DNA from: Sciscionella sediminilitoris
GTDB taxonomy: Bacteria > Actinomycetota > Actinomycetes > Mycobacteriales > Pseudonocardiaceae
Length of the DNA: 64,000 bases
Assembly (NCBI RefSeq): GCF_000737195.2
Contig: NZ_JALM01000020.1
Coordinates: 1-64,000, forward strand
Direction: 5' to 3'
The notes under the pieces are model-generated. The model made no database searches. It was not told the origin of the DNA and worked only from the letters and a program-made list of their open reading frames with translations. Positions within the stretch are counted from its first letter, which is position 1; every line of letters begins with the position of its first letter. This document shows positions 32,840 through 42,582 of the stretch, one piece after another. A program made the position numbers and the translations under genes.

Positions 32840-35800
32840 GTGATAGCTGTGGGCACAGCACCGAAAGCAGAGGACGAACGAGCGGCGCGACTCCGGGCCA
32901 CGCTGATGGAAAGCGATGCGCAGTTCCGCGCGGCGATGCCGAGCAGGCAGGTCAGCGAGTTCGCCAGGGAACCGGGGCTGGGCCTCGGGCAGACGATCGC
33001 GCGGATCATGCAGGGCTACGCGGACCGGCCGGCGACCGCCGAGCGCGCCACCGAACTGGTGGCCGATCCGGTCTCGGGGCGGCGGAGCCTGCGGCTGCTC
33101 CCGGAGTTCCGCACCCGTACCTACGGGCAGCTGTGGGCGGACGCGACCGCGATCGCCACCGAATGGGCCGGATCCGGGATCGGCGCGGGTGATTTCATCG
33201 CCACCATCGGATTCACCAGTTCCAACTATGTGGTCCTCGATCTGACCGCGGTCTATCTGGGCGCCGTTTCGGTGCCGCTGCAACCGAGTTCGGCGGTGCC
33301 GCAACTGCAGGCGATCGTGGACGAGACCACGCCCGCACTTTTCGCGGCCAGCCCCGGATACCTGGACAAGGCAGTGGAACTCATCCTGGCCTCGGGCTCG
33401 AAACCGCGCCAGCTGATGGTGTTCGACTACCACGACGAGGTGGACGAGGAGCGGGAAGGGTTCGAGTCCGCGGTCGCCCGGCTCTCCGCGGCCGGCGTCG
33501 AGGTCCGCACCCTCGAGGATGTGCTCGAGCACGGGAAAGCCAAACCGGCGGCGAAGCAGTTCGTCCCCGCGCCCGGCGAGGATCCGCTGACCATGTTGAT
33601 CTACACCTCGGGTAGCACCGGGGCACCCAAGGGCGCGATGTACCCGGAGCACACCATGCTCCGCTACTGGTGCGGGGAACTGCCGGTAGAGGACCAGTCC
33701 CCCGCGTTCACGCTCAGCTTCATGCCGATGAGCCACATGTTCGGCCGGGTGACCATTGCGAGCACCCTCGGCCGTGGCGGGACCAACTACTTCGCCGCGA
33801 AGGCGGATCTTTCCACCCTGTTCGAGGATCTGGCGCTGGCCCGGCCGACCGAACTGTTCGCCGTCCCGCGCATCTTCGACATGCTTTTCCAGGAATACCA
33901 AGGAGAACTGGATCGGCGCGAGGCCGAGTTCAGCGATCCGGCCGAACTCGACGCCGCGGTTAAGGCGGATCTGCACACCCGGTTCCTCGGTGGCCGGGTG
34001 CTGACCGCCATGGTGGGCAGCGCGCCGATCTCCGCCGAGATCAAGGCGTTCGCCGAAGCCTGCCTGCAGATTCCGCTGCACGACGGCTACGGGGCCACCG
34101 AGTTCGGTGTGGTCCTGTTCGACGGCGAGATCCAGCGTCCTCCGGTGCGCGAGTACAAGCTCATCGACGTTCCCGAGCTCGGCTACTTCCACACCGACCG
34201 GCCGCATCCGCGCGGCGAGCTGCTACTCAAGACCGACACCATCTTCCCCGGCTACTACAACCGCCCCGAGGTCACCGCCTCGATGTTCGACGAGGACGGT
34301 TTCTACAAGACCGGTGACGTCATGGCCGAGACCGGACCGGACCGGCTGGTGTACGTGGACCGGCGCAACAACGTGCAGAAGCTCTCCCAGGGCGAGTTCG
34401 TCACGCTGTCCAAAGTGGAATCGGTGTTCACCGCGAACCCGTTGATCCGCCAGATCTTCGCCTACGGCAGCAGCGAACGGCCCTATCTGCTCGCCGTCGT
34501 GGTGCCGAGCGAACAGGCACTCGCCGAGGCGGGCAGCGCCGAGGCGGTCAAACCGAAACTCGCCGAGGCGATCGGGCAGACCGCGAAGGAGGCCGGGCTG
34601 GAAGCCTTCGAGATCCCGCGCGATTTCCTGGTGGAGCCCGAGCCGTTCAGCATGGCCAACGGATTGCTCTCGGACATCCGGAAACTGCTGCGCCCGCGGC
34701 TGCGGGAACGCTACGGCGAACAGCTCGAGGCGCTCTACGCCGAACTGGCGCACGGGCAGACCGATGAACTGCGCGCGCTGCGCCGCGGCGGTCCCGGCCA
34801 GCCGGTGTACGAAACCCTCGCCCGCGCGGCGCGCGCCCTGCTCGGCTGCGCGGAATCCGAGATACACGAACACGCCCGGTTCACCGAGCTGGGCGGGGAT
34901 TCGCTCTCCGCGCTGTCGTTCGCCAAACTGCTCGGCGAGATCTTCGAGGTGGATGTCCTGGTCGGCGTGGTGATCAGCCCGGCGACCGATCTGCGCGCGA
35001 TCGCCGACTACGTCACCGCACAGCGCTCCGGGGAAGGACAGCGGCCCAGCTTCGCCTCGGTCCATGGTGCGGATGCCACCGAGATCCGGGCGAGCGAGCT
35101 GACGCTGGAGAAGTTCATCGACCCGGCCACGATCGCGGCGGCAACTGGTCTGCCCGGTCCCGCGGCCACTCCGCGCACGGTGCTGCTGACCGGCGCGACC
35201 GGGTACCTCGGCCGGTTCATGTGCCTCGACTGGCTGGAGCGGCTCGCCGAGAACGGCGGCAAACTCGTCTGCCTCGTGCGCGGTACCGACGATGCGGCCG
35301 CCCGCGAGCGGCTGGACGCCACCTTCGACACCGGGGATGCCGAACTGCTGCGCCACTACCGGGAACTGGCCGAGGACCATCTCGAGGTGCTCGCCGGGGA
35401 CATCGGCGAGGCCGACCTCGGGCTGGACGGCGCGGTCTGGCAGCGGCTCGCCGGAGAGGTCGACACGATCATGCATCCCGGCGCGCTGGTCAACCACGTG
35501 CTCCCGTACGAGCAGTTGTTCGGGCCGAACGTGGTCGGCACCGCCGAGCTGATCCGACTGGCGATCACCGGCCGCATCAAGCCGTTCACCAACGTGTCCA
35601 CCATCGGCGTCGCCGACCAGATCGAACCCGGCCGGTTCGACGAGGTCACCGATATCCGCGAACTCAGTTCCGTCCGGCAGATCAACGACGACTACGCCAA
35701 CGGCTACGGAATGAGCAAGTGGGCGGGCGAGGTCCTGTTGCGCGAGGCGCACGACTCCTGTGGGCTCCCGGTCAGCGTGTTCCGCTCGGACATGATCCTC

Positions 35801-36352
35801 ACGCACAGCCGCTACACCGGCCAGCTCAACCTCCCGGACATGTTCACCCGGCTGATGCTGAGCCTGGTGGCCACCGGAATCGCGCCGGAGTCCTTCTACC
35901 GCACCGATTCGGCGCACGCACACTACGACGGGCTCCCGGTCGACTTCAGTGCCGAGGCGATCGACACCATCGGCGGCGGCAACACCGAGGGATACCACAC
36001 CTACCACGTGTTCAACCCGCACGATGACGGTATTTCCCTGGACACCTTCATCGGCTGGCTGATCGAGGCCGGTTACCGGATCGAGCGGGTGCCCGGCTAC
36101 CAGGACTGGCTCACCCGGTTCAGCACCGCGTTGCGCGGACTCCCGGAGAACCAGCGCCAGCACTCCGTGCTCCCGCTACTGCACTCCTACGCCGAACCGG
36201 GCGAACCGGTCAGCGGTGGGCTCGTTCCCGCCGACCAGTTCCGGAAAGCCGTGCAGGAAGCCAAGATCGGCGCGGACCACGACATCCCGCACATCACGAA
36301 GGAACTGATCGTCAAGTACATCACCGATCTGGAACAGCTCGAACTGCTCTGA
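32840..36352 (+). CDS. car: Carboxylic acid reductase (A-T-R)
   Basis: A 1170-residue enzyme reducing carboxylic acids to aldehydes with ATP and NADPH. The adenylation domain (about residues 60-620) has [36 protein letters not shown] and [14 protein letters not shown]. The carrier domain has [18 protein letters not shown] near residue 690, whose serine takes phosphopantetheine. The reductase domain starts at [15 protein letters not shown] (about residue 780), with [16 protein letters not shown] holding the Tyr-x3-Lys pair and SVFRSDMIL. The close likeness to Mycobacterium/Nocardia CARs is clear throughout. GTG 32840 is chosen for the GGGAAG upstream; GTG 32849 is possible. The activating phosphopantetheinyl transferase is not in this window. 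Confidence 0.96.
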   Translation: MIAVGTAPKAEDERAARLRATLMESDAQFRAAMPSRQVSEFAREPGLGLGQTIARIMQGYADRPATAERATELVADPVSGRRSLRLLPEFRTRTYGQLWADATAIATEWAGSGIGAGDFIATIGFTSSNYVVLDLTAVYLGAVSVPLQPSSAVPQLQAIVDETTPALFAASPGYLDKAVELILASGSKPRQLMVFDYHDEVDEEREGFESAVARLSAAGVEVRTLEDVLEHGKAKPAAKQFVPAPGEDPLTMLIYTSGSTGAPKGAMYPEHTMLRYWCGELPVEDQSPAFTLSFMPMSHMFGRVTIASTLGRGGTNYFAAKADLSTLFEDLALARPTELFAVPRIFDMLFQEYQGELDRREAEFSDPAELDAAVKADLHTRFLGGRVLTAMVGSAPISAEIKAFAEACLQIPLHDGYGATEFGVVLFDGEIQRPPVREYKLIDVPELGYFHTDRPHPRGELLLKTDTIFPGYYNRPEVTASMFDEDGFYKTGDVMAETGPDRLVYVDRRNNVQKLSQGEFVTLSKVESVFTANPLIRQIFAYGSSERPYLLAVVVPSEQALAEAGSAEAVKPKLAEAIGQTAKEAGLEAFEIPRDFLVEPEPFSMANGLLSDIRKLLRPRLRERYGEQLEALYAELAHGQTDELRALRRGGPGQPVYETLARAARALLGCAESEIHEHARFTELGGDSLSALSFAKLLGEIFEVDVLVGVVISPATDLRAIADYVTAQRSGEGQRPSFASVHGADATEIRASELTLEKFIDPATIAAATGLPGPAATPRTVLLTGATGYLGRFMCLDWLERLAENGGKLVCLVRGTDDAAARERLDATFDTGDAELLRHYRELAEDHLEVLAGDIGEADLGLDGAVWQRLAGEVDTIMHPGALVNHVLPYEQLFGPNVVGTAELIRLAITGRIKPFTNVSTIGVADQIEPGRFDEVTDIRELSSVRQINDDYANGYGMSKWAGEVLLREAHDSCGLPVSVFRSDMILTHSRYTGQLNLPDMFTRLMLSLVATGIAPESFYRTDSAHAHYDGLPVDFSAEAIDTIGGGNTEGYHTYHVFNPHDDGISLDTFIGWLIEAGYRIERVPGYQDWLTRFSTALRGLPENQRQHSVLPLLHSYAEPGEPVSGGLVPADQFRKAVQEAKIGADHDIPHITKELIVKYITDLEQLELL

Positions 36353-36372
36353 GCGAGCGGCCCGTTCGCCGG

Positions 36373-37263
36373 TCAGCCGAGGAATCCGTTGCCACGCAAC
36401 ACCGACAGCGCGCCGACGGTGGTGTAACCGCGCCACTCCAGGGCCGCCGCGGCCGAGTAGCTGTGGAAGTCGGCCCGCCAGCCACCGTCGGCCTGCTGTC
36501 CCTCGGCCAGCCGGTGCAGATCGGCCTCGACCGCGACCGGGTCGAGCAGGTTCCGCGCGGGCTGCCCGGGAAGCGGGGCGAAATCGAGCGGGCGCATCAG
36601 TTCGTCCTCGGCTCCCCCTTCCACGTGCAGCCGCCCGTCGCGGGGCACGAAGGCAGCCAAGCGGTCCAGCAGCGGCAGCGCCTCCGGGCGGGTTCCGGCG
36701 AGCACGTTGAGCAGCCGCACCGCGAAGGCGAGCACCAGGGCGTGCGGCCGCTGCTCGAGGCCACCGATCGCGGAAAGGCAGTAGTCGGTGACCGTGGCGA
36801 GCCAGGGATGCGCGGCCACGGCCGGATCGTGCGCGGCGACCCGGTGCGCGTTCTCCGCGACGATCGCCGAGATCTGCAGGGACGGTTCCGCCGGATCGGC
36901 ACCGGACCAGAACGGCGCGCACCCGGTGGCATCGGTGACCGGCAGCGCGAACGGCAGCCCGCCACCCGGCAGCGTCACCGAGTCCAGCCAGTCGCACAGC
37001 TGCCCGGCCCGCTCGGTGGTGTGCGGCCCGATCTCGGCGAACACCTCGAAGGCGTGCAATGCCGCTCCGGTCTGGCTCTCCGGCGAACGCAGATCGGGTT
37101 CCAGGCCCCAGCCGTAGCCACCGTCCGGATTGCGGTACGCCTCGAGCGCGGCGAGCACCGGCTCCGGACCGGCCGCGCCGGTCAGCCGCCGATAGCGCTG
37201 CCGGTCGAGCAACCGGGCATGCGCGGTGAGAAAGGCCGAGGCGGTGGAGAGGTCGACAGTCAT
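36373..37263 (-). CDS. Alpha/alpha-toroid (terpene cyclase/prenyltransferase-like) protein
   Basis: A 296-residue soluble protein with repeats like those of the squalene-cyclase/prenyltransferase toroid fold: ALEAYRNPDGGYGWGLEPDLRS near residues 40-61, and DLHRLAEGQQADGGWRADFHS near residue 255. The NPDGGYGW and QQADGGW pieces are QW-like motifs. The catalytic DxDD of class II cyclases is not seen, so an enzymatic role is not supported. The function is unknown; such proteins are common singletons in actinobacteria. Converges with the reductase gene. Confidence 0.72.
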   Translation of the reverse strand: MTVDLSTASAFLTAHARLLDRQRYRRLTGAAGPEPVLAALEAYRNPDGGYGWGLEPDLRSPESQTGAALHAFEVFAEIGPHTTERAGQLCDWLDSVTLPGGGLPFALPVTDATGCAPFWSGADPAEPSLQISAIVAENAHRVAAHDPAVAAHPWLATVTDYCLSAIGGLEQRPHALVLAFAVRLLNVLAGTRPEALPLLDRLAAFVPRDGRLHVEGGAEDELMRPLDFAPLPGQPARNLLDPVAVEADLHRLAEGQQADGGWRADFHSYSAAAALEWRGYTTVGALSVLRGNGFLG

Positions 37264-37311
37264 GGGCTCACCGTAGGGCGGCCGCGGCGCCTCGTCTTGG
37301 ACGATTCGGAC

Positions 37312-37503
37312 TCAGGGCGCACCCGGCAACCCCGTAGCCTGCCGCGCTGCGACGTCGGCGGCGTGCCATATCGTTGCCCCGTCGCGAAGGTGCGCCATCA
37401 CCATGGCCCAATCCTCCGCCCTGCCGATCTCGGGCGCGGGCGTCCCGCGGGGCACTGCCACGCTGGCTCCCGCCGGCAACGGCAGTGGATCGTCGGATGC
37501 TCC
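37312..37503 (-). other. In-frame open extension after the phosphatase stop, possible small gene
   Basis: Immediately after the TAG of the phosphatase gene, 63 sense codons continue in the same frame before a TGA. They read as plausible protein (for example APEIGRAEDWAMVMAHLRDG) and end in the W-H-A-A-D-V repeat segment. Internal GTG and ATG codons could start a 30-50 residue peptide. It may be a separate small gene, the end of a formerly longer protein, or repeat sequence. I cannot decide among these. Confidence 0.35.
37314..37369 (-). repeat. Dispersed 56-bp repeat, copy B
   Basis: The minus-strand partner of 13426-13481, ungapped, 45 of 56 positions identical by hand count. Here the frame reads TIWHAADVAARQATGLPGAP then TGA, and lies in the 240-bp gap between the phosphatase and toroid-protein genes, in phase with the upstream phosphatase frame. 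Confidence 0.55.
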
Positions 37504-38586
37504 CTAGTGGCTGAGCTCGTCCTGTTTCGCACGCACCCAGGCGCGGTCGGCCTCCGCGGGCACCCCGGCCGCTCGCTGCTGGGAAAGGCGTTGCCGTTGT
37601 TCCGCGCGGAACCGGTCGTCGTATTTGTCGCGGTCGACCCACACCCGGGCACCGGTTCGCCCGCTGTCCACGTCGAAGAGCATCGGCCAGTCGCTCGGCG
37701 AATCCCCCGCGGCGAGGATCGGCTTGGCATAGTGCGAGATGTAGTCCTCGATCGCCGCTTTCTTGCCCTGATACCAGGTCTGCGGCGACCACGGGTACGG
37801 CGTCACGCGCATGGCCATGTGCTTGGCCAGCGGATACCGCGCGTCCAGGAAATGCCCTTCCCGGATCTGTTTCCGCGCGGTGGTGAGCATTCCGGTTTCC
37901 GGATCACGCAGCAGCGTGCTGACCCCGATCACGTTCCGCGGCGGAATACCCAACCCGTATTTCGGATCGGAGACGACCATGCGCGCCAATTCCTCGTGGG
38001 CGGCGCTGACCACGTAGACCTCGATGCCGTGCGCGCGCAGCGCCTCGATGAGTTCGCGCTGTGCGGGGAAAATGCGCGGCGGCGTGACCTCGTCGTGTTT
38101 CACCGTCTCCCCGGAGTAGTAGCTGACCGGGATCGGCTCCTTGCGCGCCATGAGCGCATCGACGCTGCGTTTGAGTTCGGCGAGGGAATGCCCGGCGAAC
38201 ACCTGCGCGGCCCACGGATAGCAGACCTTGTCGTCGATCTCGCACAACCGCTGATAGTAGGAGTACAGGCTTTCGTTCGCCTTGAACGGAATCAGTTTCA
38301 GCGAGGGATCGAGGCTCGCCGGGCTCAGCTCGCCGTGCATTTCCATGAACGGGATCAGCGCTTCCTCGAGGTCGTGATTCCAGATCGTGTTGTCCGCATC
38401 GAAGGTCGCGTAACGCCCCTGATCGGTGTTCGCCGAGATCGTGCGGGCCAGCGCCTCGGCTGCGGGCTTCGGCCAGTGCGTCAGCCGCACCGCCTGCCCG
38501 GCATCCCGGGCACCACCCGCGCCACAGCCCGCGACGACGAGCCCGGCCACCACCAGAACGGACACCAGCCAGTGCGATCGACGCAC
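37504..38586 (-). CDS. HAD-superfamily lipoprotein phosphatase, phosphorylcholine phosphatase-like
   Basis: A 360-residue exported lipoprotein with signal [20 protein letters not shown] (lipobox VAGC, acylated Cys at residue 21). The HAD core has motif [18 protein letters not shown], with the nucleophile and acid in D-x-D-N-T, motif II-like [11 protein letters not shown], the lysine in [11 protein letters not shown] and motif [14 protein letters not shown]. The [13 protein letters not shown] signature is that of the PchP phosphorylcholine phosphatase of Pseudomonas, which frees choline outside the cell. Divergent from a TetR gene; the substrate in this organism is inferred only. Confidence 0.85.
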   Translation of the reverse strand: MRRSHWLVSVLVVAGLVVAGCGAGGARDAGQAVRLTHWPKPAAEALARTISANTDQGRYATFDADNTIWNHDLEEALIPFMEMHGELSPASLDPSLKLIPFKANESLYSYYQRLCEIDDKVCYPWAAQVFAGHSLAELKRSVDALMARKEPIPVSYYSGETVKHDEVTPPRIFPAQRELIEALRAHGIEVYVVSAAHEELARMVVSDPKYGLGIPPRNVIGVSTLLRDPETGMLTTARKQIREGHFLDARYPLAKHMAMRVTPYPWSPQTWYQGKKAAIEDYISHYAKPILAAGDSPSDWPMLFDVDSGRTGARVWVDRDKYDDRFRAEQRQRLSQQRAAGVPAEADRAWVRAKQDELSH

Positions 38587-38612
38587 GGAAACTCCCCTCG
38601 AGACCAGGTTGT

Positions 38613-38624
38613 GTACATTTGTAC
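38613..38624. promoter_or_regulatory. Dyad GTAC-ATTT-GTAC between phosphatase and TetR genes
   Basis: A short symmetric GTAC-N4-GTAC element within TGTACATTTGTACTGA, 27 bp upstream of the phosphatase start, in the AT-rich part of a 146-bp divergent gap. A candidate operator for the TetR protein starting at 38733; the dyad is short, so confidence is low. Confidence 0.4.
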
Positions 38625-38732
38625 TGATAGCGCAGTGAACACGCGGCGGCCCGGAAAGTCAACACTCGCCCGGGATGACCAGGGCGCCCGCCTTGTTAGG
38701 GTTCGAGCGTTGACCGGCCACAGAGGTTGAAG

Positions 38733-39350
38733 GTGAGTGCTCTGGATTCGCGGGGTGGACGTCGCCTCCGCAAGGACACGGTGCGCAATCGGCGCCGCCT
38801 CCTGGAAGCGGCGAGCGAACTGGTGCGCGAGGCGCCGGGCGAGGCCTCCATGCACGCGATCGCCGCGCGCGCGGAGATCGCCCCGGCGACGGCGTACCGC
38901 TATTTCGCCGGGGTCGAGGAGCTGTTCAGCGCGTACCAGTTCGACGTGCTCGCGGAGCTGCGCGCACACAGCGAGGCGGCCACGGGCACCGGGCGGGCAC
39001 TGTTCGAGGACGTGGTGCGCGAGTGGATCAGGCTGATCGGGGCGCATGGGCCGGTCATGGTGCAACTGCGCTCCCGCCGCGGTTTCCTCGAACGGCTGCA
39101 TGCCGGTGATCCGGTGATCACGGAGGGCTCCATCGCCTGGGACCGTCCGTTGCGCGAACTGCTTACCGAGCTGGGGCTGCCCGAAGACCTCCGCTTCGAG
39201 GCCCGGTTCCTGAGCAACATCCTGTTCGACCCGCGCGAAGTACTCGACCTGACCAGCGAATTCGACGGTGACACCGAAGCCGTGCAGCGCAGGCTGGTCG
39301 GCGCCTTCCTCGGGGCCTTGCACGGCTGGCAGGACAGCACGCGCGATTGA
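38733..39350 (+). CDS. TetR family transcriptional regulator
   Basis: A 205-residue TetR-type regulator: DTVRNRRRLLEAASELVREA, MHAIAARAEIAPATAYRYFAG, VEELFSAYQF. GTG 38733 is chosen because AGAGG precedes it at about 8 bases; a TTG six bases earlier is less likely. It sits between the phosphatase lipoprotein (divergent) and the RraA operon (downstream), and either could be its target. The dyad at 39362-39401 lies directly after its stop. Confidence 0.82.
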   Translation: MSALDSRGGRRLRKDTVRNRRRLLEAASELVREAPGEASMHAIAARAEIAPATAYRYFAGVEELFSAYQFDVLAELRAHSEAATGTGRALFEDVVREWIRLIGAHGPVMVQLRSRRGFLERLHAGDPVITEGSIAWDRPLRELLTELGLPEDLRFEARFLSNILFDPREVLDLTSEFDGDTEAVQRRLVGAFLGALHGWQDSTRD

Positions 39351-39361
39351 CTCGCCCATCA

Positions 39362-39401
39362 AAGTGAGGTATCTGTCTTAAGTTAGACGGCTATCTCACT
39401 T
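39362..39401. promoter_or_regulatory. Nested inverted repeat ahead of the RraA operon
   Basis: Outer arms AAGTGAG (39362-39368) and CTCACTT (39395-39401) enclose inner arms GTCT-TAAGTT-AGAC (39375-39388), with TATCT repeated on both sides. The element begins 12 bp after the TetR stop and ends 16 bp before the RraA start, so it fills the whole promoter region. It lacks a U-tract, which argues for operator rather than terminator. Confidence 0.6.
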
Positions 39402-39417
39402 CAGTGGAGGCGTGCTC

Positions 39418-40062
39418 ATGTTCATCGATGCCCCGGCGGACAGCTGCCGGGTGGCGCCCGCATGGCCCCGGCCGGACGCGGAGACCCTGGCCGCGTTCGC
39501 CGCGTTCCCCACCGCGAACATCGGCGATGCCCAGGACCGGCTCGGCCTGGTCAACGGCACGGTGCGGGCGCAGTGGCCGGGCGCGCGGTGCACCGGAGCG
39601 GCGCTGCCGGTGCTGACCAGGGAAGGCGACAATCTCGCCATCCACCGCGCGCTGGACGAGGCGGTGCCCGGTGATGTGCTCGTGGTGAACGCGCTCGGCG
39701 AGAACTCCCGCGCGGTGTTCGGGGATCTGCTCGCCGAGATCTGCCGGACCCGCGGGGTGCGCGGGGTGGTGCTGGACGGTGCGACCCGGGACGCGACCGC
39801 GATCGCCGAGCTCGGCCTGCCGCTGTGGGCGCGGGCGAGCAGCCCGGCCGGGCCGACGAAGAACGGGCCCGGGGTGATCGGTGAACCGGTCGCGATCGGT
39901 GGCGTCGTGGTCAGTCCGGGAGACATCGTGGTCGCCGACGCCGATGGGGTCGCCGTGGTCTCCCCGCAGCGGGCCGCGGAGCTGCTGGACCGCCTCGAGA
40001 CGATCGAACACTACGAAACCGGTCTGCGGCAACGGATCCGCGCGGAAGGTGCCGCGGCATGA
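39418..40062 (+). CDS. RraA family protein, HMG/CHA-type aldolase
   Basis: A 214-residue RraA-like protein. The G-x2-L-x20-R-D pattern of the class II pyruvate aldolases is present: GENSRAVFGDLLAEICRTRG then VRGVVLDGATRDATAI, with metal/substrate residues in D-G-x-x-R-D. Family members cleave 4-hydroxy-4-methyl-2-oxoglutarate or 4-carboxy-4-hydroxy-2-oxoadipate, while others inhibit RNase E. ATG 39418 is seven bases from GGAGG. The next gene, an aminotransferase, overlaps as ATGA, which favours the metabolic role: transamination of a 4-hydroxy-4-substituted glutamate followed by aldol cleavage. Confidence 0.82.
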   Translation: MFIDAPADSCRVAPAWPRPDAETLAAFAAFPTANIGDAQDRLGLVNGTVRAQWPGARCTGAALPVLTREGDNLAIHRALDEAVPGDVLVVNALGENSRAVFGDLLAEICRTRGVRGVVLDGATRDATAIAELGLPLWARASSPAGPTKNGPGVIGEPVAIGGVVVSPGDIVVADADGVAVVSPQRAAELLDRLETIEHYETGLRQRIRAEGAAA

Positions 40063-41201
40063 CCACGTTCGAACCCGCCGCGGCGGTCACCAGGGTGGCC
40101 CGGCATTCGCTGCGCCCCAACCTCGCCGGGGCCAGCGGGAACGCCGTCTCGCTCGCGATCGGCGAGCCGGACTTCGACACCCCGGATGTGATCGTCGAGT
40201 CCGCGATCGAGGCGCTGCGCGGCGCGGAAACCCATTACGCGAACCAGAACGGGCTCCCCGAGCTGCGCGAGGCGGTGGCCGGTGCGCTGTCCCGGATCGC
40301 GGGTGACCCGTTCACCGCGGACCAGGTGCTGATCACGCACGGGGCGACGGCCGCGCTCGCCGCCGCGGTACTGGGCATCGTGGACCCCGGGGACCGGGTG
40401 GTGATCCCGGAGCCGTGCTATTCGCTCTACCCGGATCTGGTGCGGCTGGCCGGTGGGGAACCGGTGCCCGTGGCTCCCGCGGCGGATTTCCACTGGGACC
40501 TGGACGCGCTGCGCGAAGCGGTCCGCGGTGCCCGGCTGGTGGTCTTCGCCAATCCGGCGAACCCGACCGGAGTGGTACACCGCGAAGAGGAACTGCGCGC
40601 GCTCGGGGAATTCCTCGCCGGAACCGGCACCCTGGTGCTCGCCGACGAGGCCTACGACGCGATCGTGTACCCGCCGAACCGCTTCCACTCCGCGCTGAGC
40701 ATCGAATCGCTGCGGGATCGCGTGGTGTACGCGCAGACCCTGTCCAAGACCTATGCCATGACCGGCTGGCGGGTGGGCTATCTCGGTGGCCCCGCCGAGG
40801 TGGTGCAGGCGGCGAGCCGGATCCACCGCACGGTCAACGGTTCGCTCAACACCGCGGTACAGCGTGCCGCGTGCACCGCGCTCGCGAACGGTCCCGTGCT
40901 CGCCGAGCCGATGCTCGCCGAATACCGCGAACGGCGCACCGCGCTCTGCGAACGGCTCACGGAGATCCCCGGACTGAGCGCGAACCCGCCGGAAGGCACC
41001 TTCTACCTGTTCGCGCGCTACGCACCCGGGGTGTCCTCGGTGGAATTCGCCGCGCGGTTGCGCGAATCCGGGGTGCTGGTGCGCCCGGGAAGCGAATACG
41101 GCGCCAGCGGCGAAGGACATGTGCGGTTCTCCTTCGCCACCGGCACCGACCGGATCCACCTCGCGATGGACCGGGTCGCCGCCTGCCTGCGCGACTGGTG
41201 A
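40059..41201 (+). CDS. PLP-dependent class I/II aminotransferase
   Basis: A 380-residue fold-type I aminotransferase of the aspartate/subgroup I gamma kind. Motifs: SLAIGEPDFDTPDVI at the start, PANPTGVVHREEEL with the asparagine contact, LADEAYDAIVYP with the PLP aspartate and tyrosine, and QTLSKTYAMTGWRVGY with the Schiff-base lysine. The carboxylate-binding arginine is in VRFSFA near the end. ATGA overlap with the aldolase gene shows coupling. The substrate probably feeds the aldolase next door. Confidence 0.9.
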   Translation: MTTFEPAAAVTRVARHSLRPNLAGASGNAVSLAIGEPDFDTPDVIVESAIEALRGAETHYANQNGLPELREAVAGALSRIAGDPFTADQVLITHGATAALAAAVLGIVDPGDRVVIPEPCYSLYPDLVRLAGGEPVPVAPAADFHWDLDALREAVRGARLVVFANPANPTGVVHREEELRALGEFLAGTGTLVLADEAYDAIVYPPNRFHSALSIESLRDRVVYAQTLSKTYAMTGWRVGYLGGPAEVVQAASRIHRTVNGSLNTAVQRAACTALANGPVLAEPMLAEYRERRTALCERLTEIPGLSANPPEGTFYLFARYAPGVSSVEFAARLRESGVLVRPGSEYGASGEGHVRFSFATGTDRIHLAMDRVAACLRDW

Positions 41202-41235
41202 GCGCACCCGGACCGATACGGCAAAGGAGCCGATC

Positions 41236-42582
41236 TTGACCACCGAGCGAGCGTCCCGTGTGGACACCGAGCGGACCACGATCCGCAGGCTCAGCAGGCG
41301 ATTCCTTCCGGTGATCCTGCTCGCCTACTTCGTCGCCTATATCGACAGGGTCAACATCGGGATGATCAAACCCGAGCTGTCCGCCGATATCGGGCTCACC
41401 GACATCGGGTTCGGCCTGGCAAGCGGATTGATCTTCATCGGGCTGATCTTCTTCGAGATCCCGAGCAACAAGCTCGCCGCGCGGTTCGGTACCCGGCGCT
41501 GGATCACCCGCATCATGCTCACCTGGGGCGTGGTGGTCATGGCCGGTTCGCTCGTGCAGAACCCTTGGCAGCTCTACGTTCTGCGCATCGCGCTGGGAAT
41601 CGCCGAGGCGGGCATGGCTCCTGCGGTGTTCCTGTTCCTCGCCCAGTGGTTCCCCGGCAAACACCGCGCGCGGGCGCTGAGCCTGTTCTTCCTCTCGGTG
41701 CCGATCGCCATGGTGCTCGGCAGCCCGATCACCGGTTCGATCCTGCAGTCCGCGCACGAACTGCTCGGCCTCGCCGGGTGGCGGTGGGTGTTCCTGATCG
41801 AGGGGGTCGCCGCGATCCTGGTCGCCCCGCTGGTGCTGCGCAGGCTCAGCGACACCCCCGCGAAGGCGAGCTGGCTGCCCGCGCCCGAACGCGCCTGGCT
41901 CACCGAGACCTTCGCCGCGGAACAGGCGCGGCGGGAGGGAAACACCCCGGGAACGTTCCGCCGTTCGCTGACCGATGGCCGGGTCTGGCTGTTCTCCATC
42001 ACCTACCTGCTGCTCGGTTACGGGGCCAACGCGCTCGTGTACTGGATGCCCACGATCATCCGGAAATCCACCACGGCACTGAATCCGCTCCAGATCGGGA
42101 TCATCTCCGCGATCCCGTTCGCCACCGCCGCCGTCGGAATCTACGTGACCGGCAGGCTCGCCGAACGCACCGAGGCGCGCAAGTGGCACGTGCTTGCCCC
42201 GGTACTGGTCTCGGTCGCCGGATTCGGCGCCACCGTGGCGGGTATGGACAACGCGGTCCTGGCCATCGCGATGACCAGTGTCGCGCTCGCCGGTGCCTAC
42301 GCCGCCCAGCCACAGTTCTGGACCATGCCGAGCGCCTATCTCGGCGGGGCCGCGGCCGCGGGCGGGTTCGCGCTCATCAATGCCGTGAACAACATCGGTG
42401 GTTTCGCCGCGCCCTACAGTTTCGGCTGGCTCGAACAACTCGACGGGGCGGGCAGCATGCTGCCCTTCCTCGTCATCACGGTCACCCAGCTGCTCGCCGG
42501 GGCCTGTGTGCTGCTCGCCGACCGCCAGCGCCGCAGGACCGAGACCGAGGCGGGCGTCCGCGGCCTCTCGGCCCGGATCTGA
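41236..42582 (+). CDS. MFS transporter, anion:cation symporter (ACS) type
   Basis: A 448-residue MFS permease of the ACS branch (tartrate/4-hydroxyphenylacetate/phthalate carriers): YFVAYIDRVNIGMIKPELSADI helix 1 with the conserved D-R-x-N-x-G, FEIPSNKLAARFGTRRWITR and MAPAVFLFLAQWFPGKHRARAL. TTG at 41236 is supported by AGGAG eight bases upstream; the frame upstream of it is non-coding. Third gene of the operon, 34 bp after the aminotransferase, and likely the carrier for an organic acid or amino-acid substrate of the pathway. Confidence 0.88.
   Translation: MTTERASRVDTERTTIRRLSRRFLPVILLAYFVAYIDRVNIGMIKPELSADIGLTDIGFGLASGLIFIGLIFFEIPSNKLAARFGTRRWITRIMLTWGVVVMAGSLVQNPWQLYVLRIALGIAEAGMAPAVFLFLAQWFPGKHRARALSLFFLSVPIAMVLGSPITGSILQSAHELLGLAGWRWVFLIEGVAAILVAPLVLRRLSDTPAKASWLPAPERAWLTETFAAEQARREGNTPGTFRRSLTDGRVWLFSITYLLLGYGANALVYWMPTIIRKSTTALNPLQIGIISAIPFATAAVGIYVTGRLAERTEARKWHVLAPVLVSVAGFGATVAGMDNAVLAIAMTSVALAGAYAAQPQFWTMPSAYLGGAAAAGGFALINAVNNIGGFAAPYSFGWLEQLDGAGSMLPFLVITVTQLLAGACVLLADRQRRRTETEAGVRGLSARI

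Noticed and set aside
34223-36163. 646-codon minus-strand open frame opposite the carboxylic acid reductase
   Set aside because: Composition typical of an antisense shadow, and the plus strand encodes conserved reductase motifs throughout.
36373-37263. Toroid-fold protein as a class II terpene cyclase
   Set aside because: QW-like repeats are present but I see no catalytic D-x-D-D motif, and the length is too short for a triterpene cyclase.
37599-37612. GTTCCG-CG-CGGAAC inside the phosphatase gene as a fourth copy of the shared dyad
   Set aside because: The spacer is 2 bp instead of 5 and it lies within coding sequence, so it is probably incidental.
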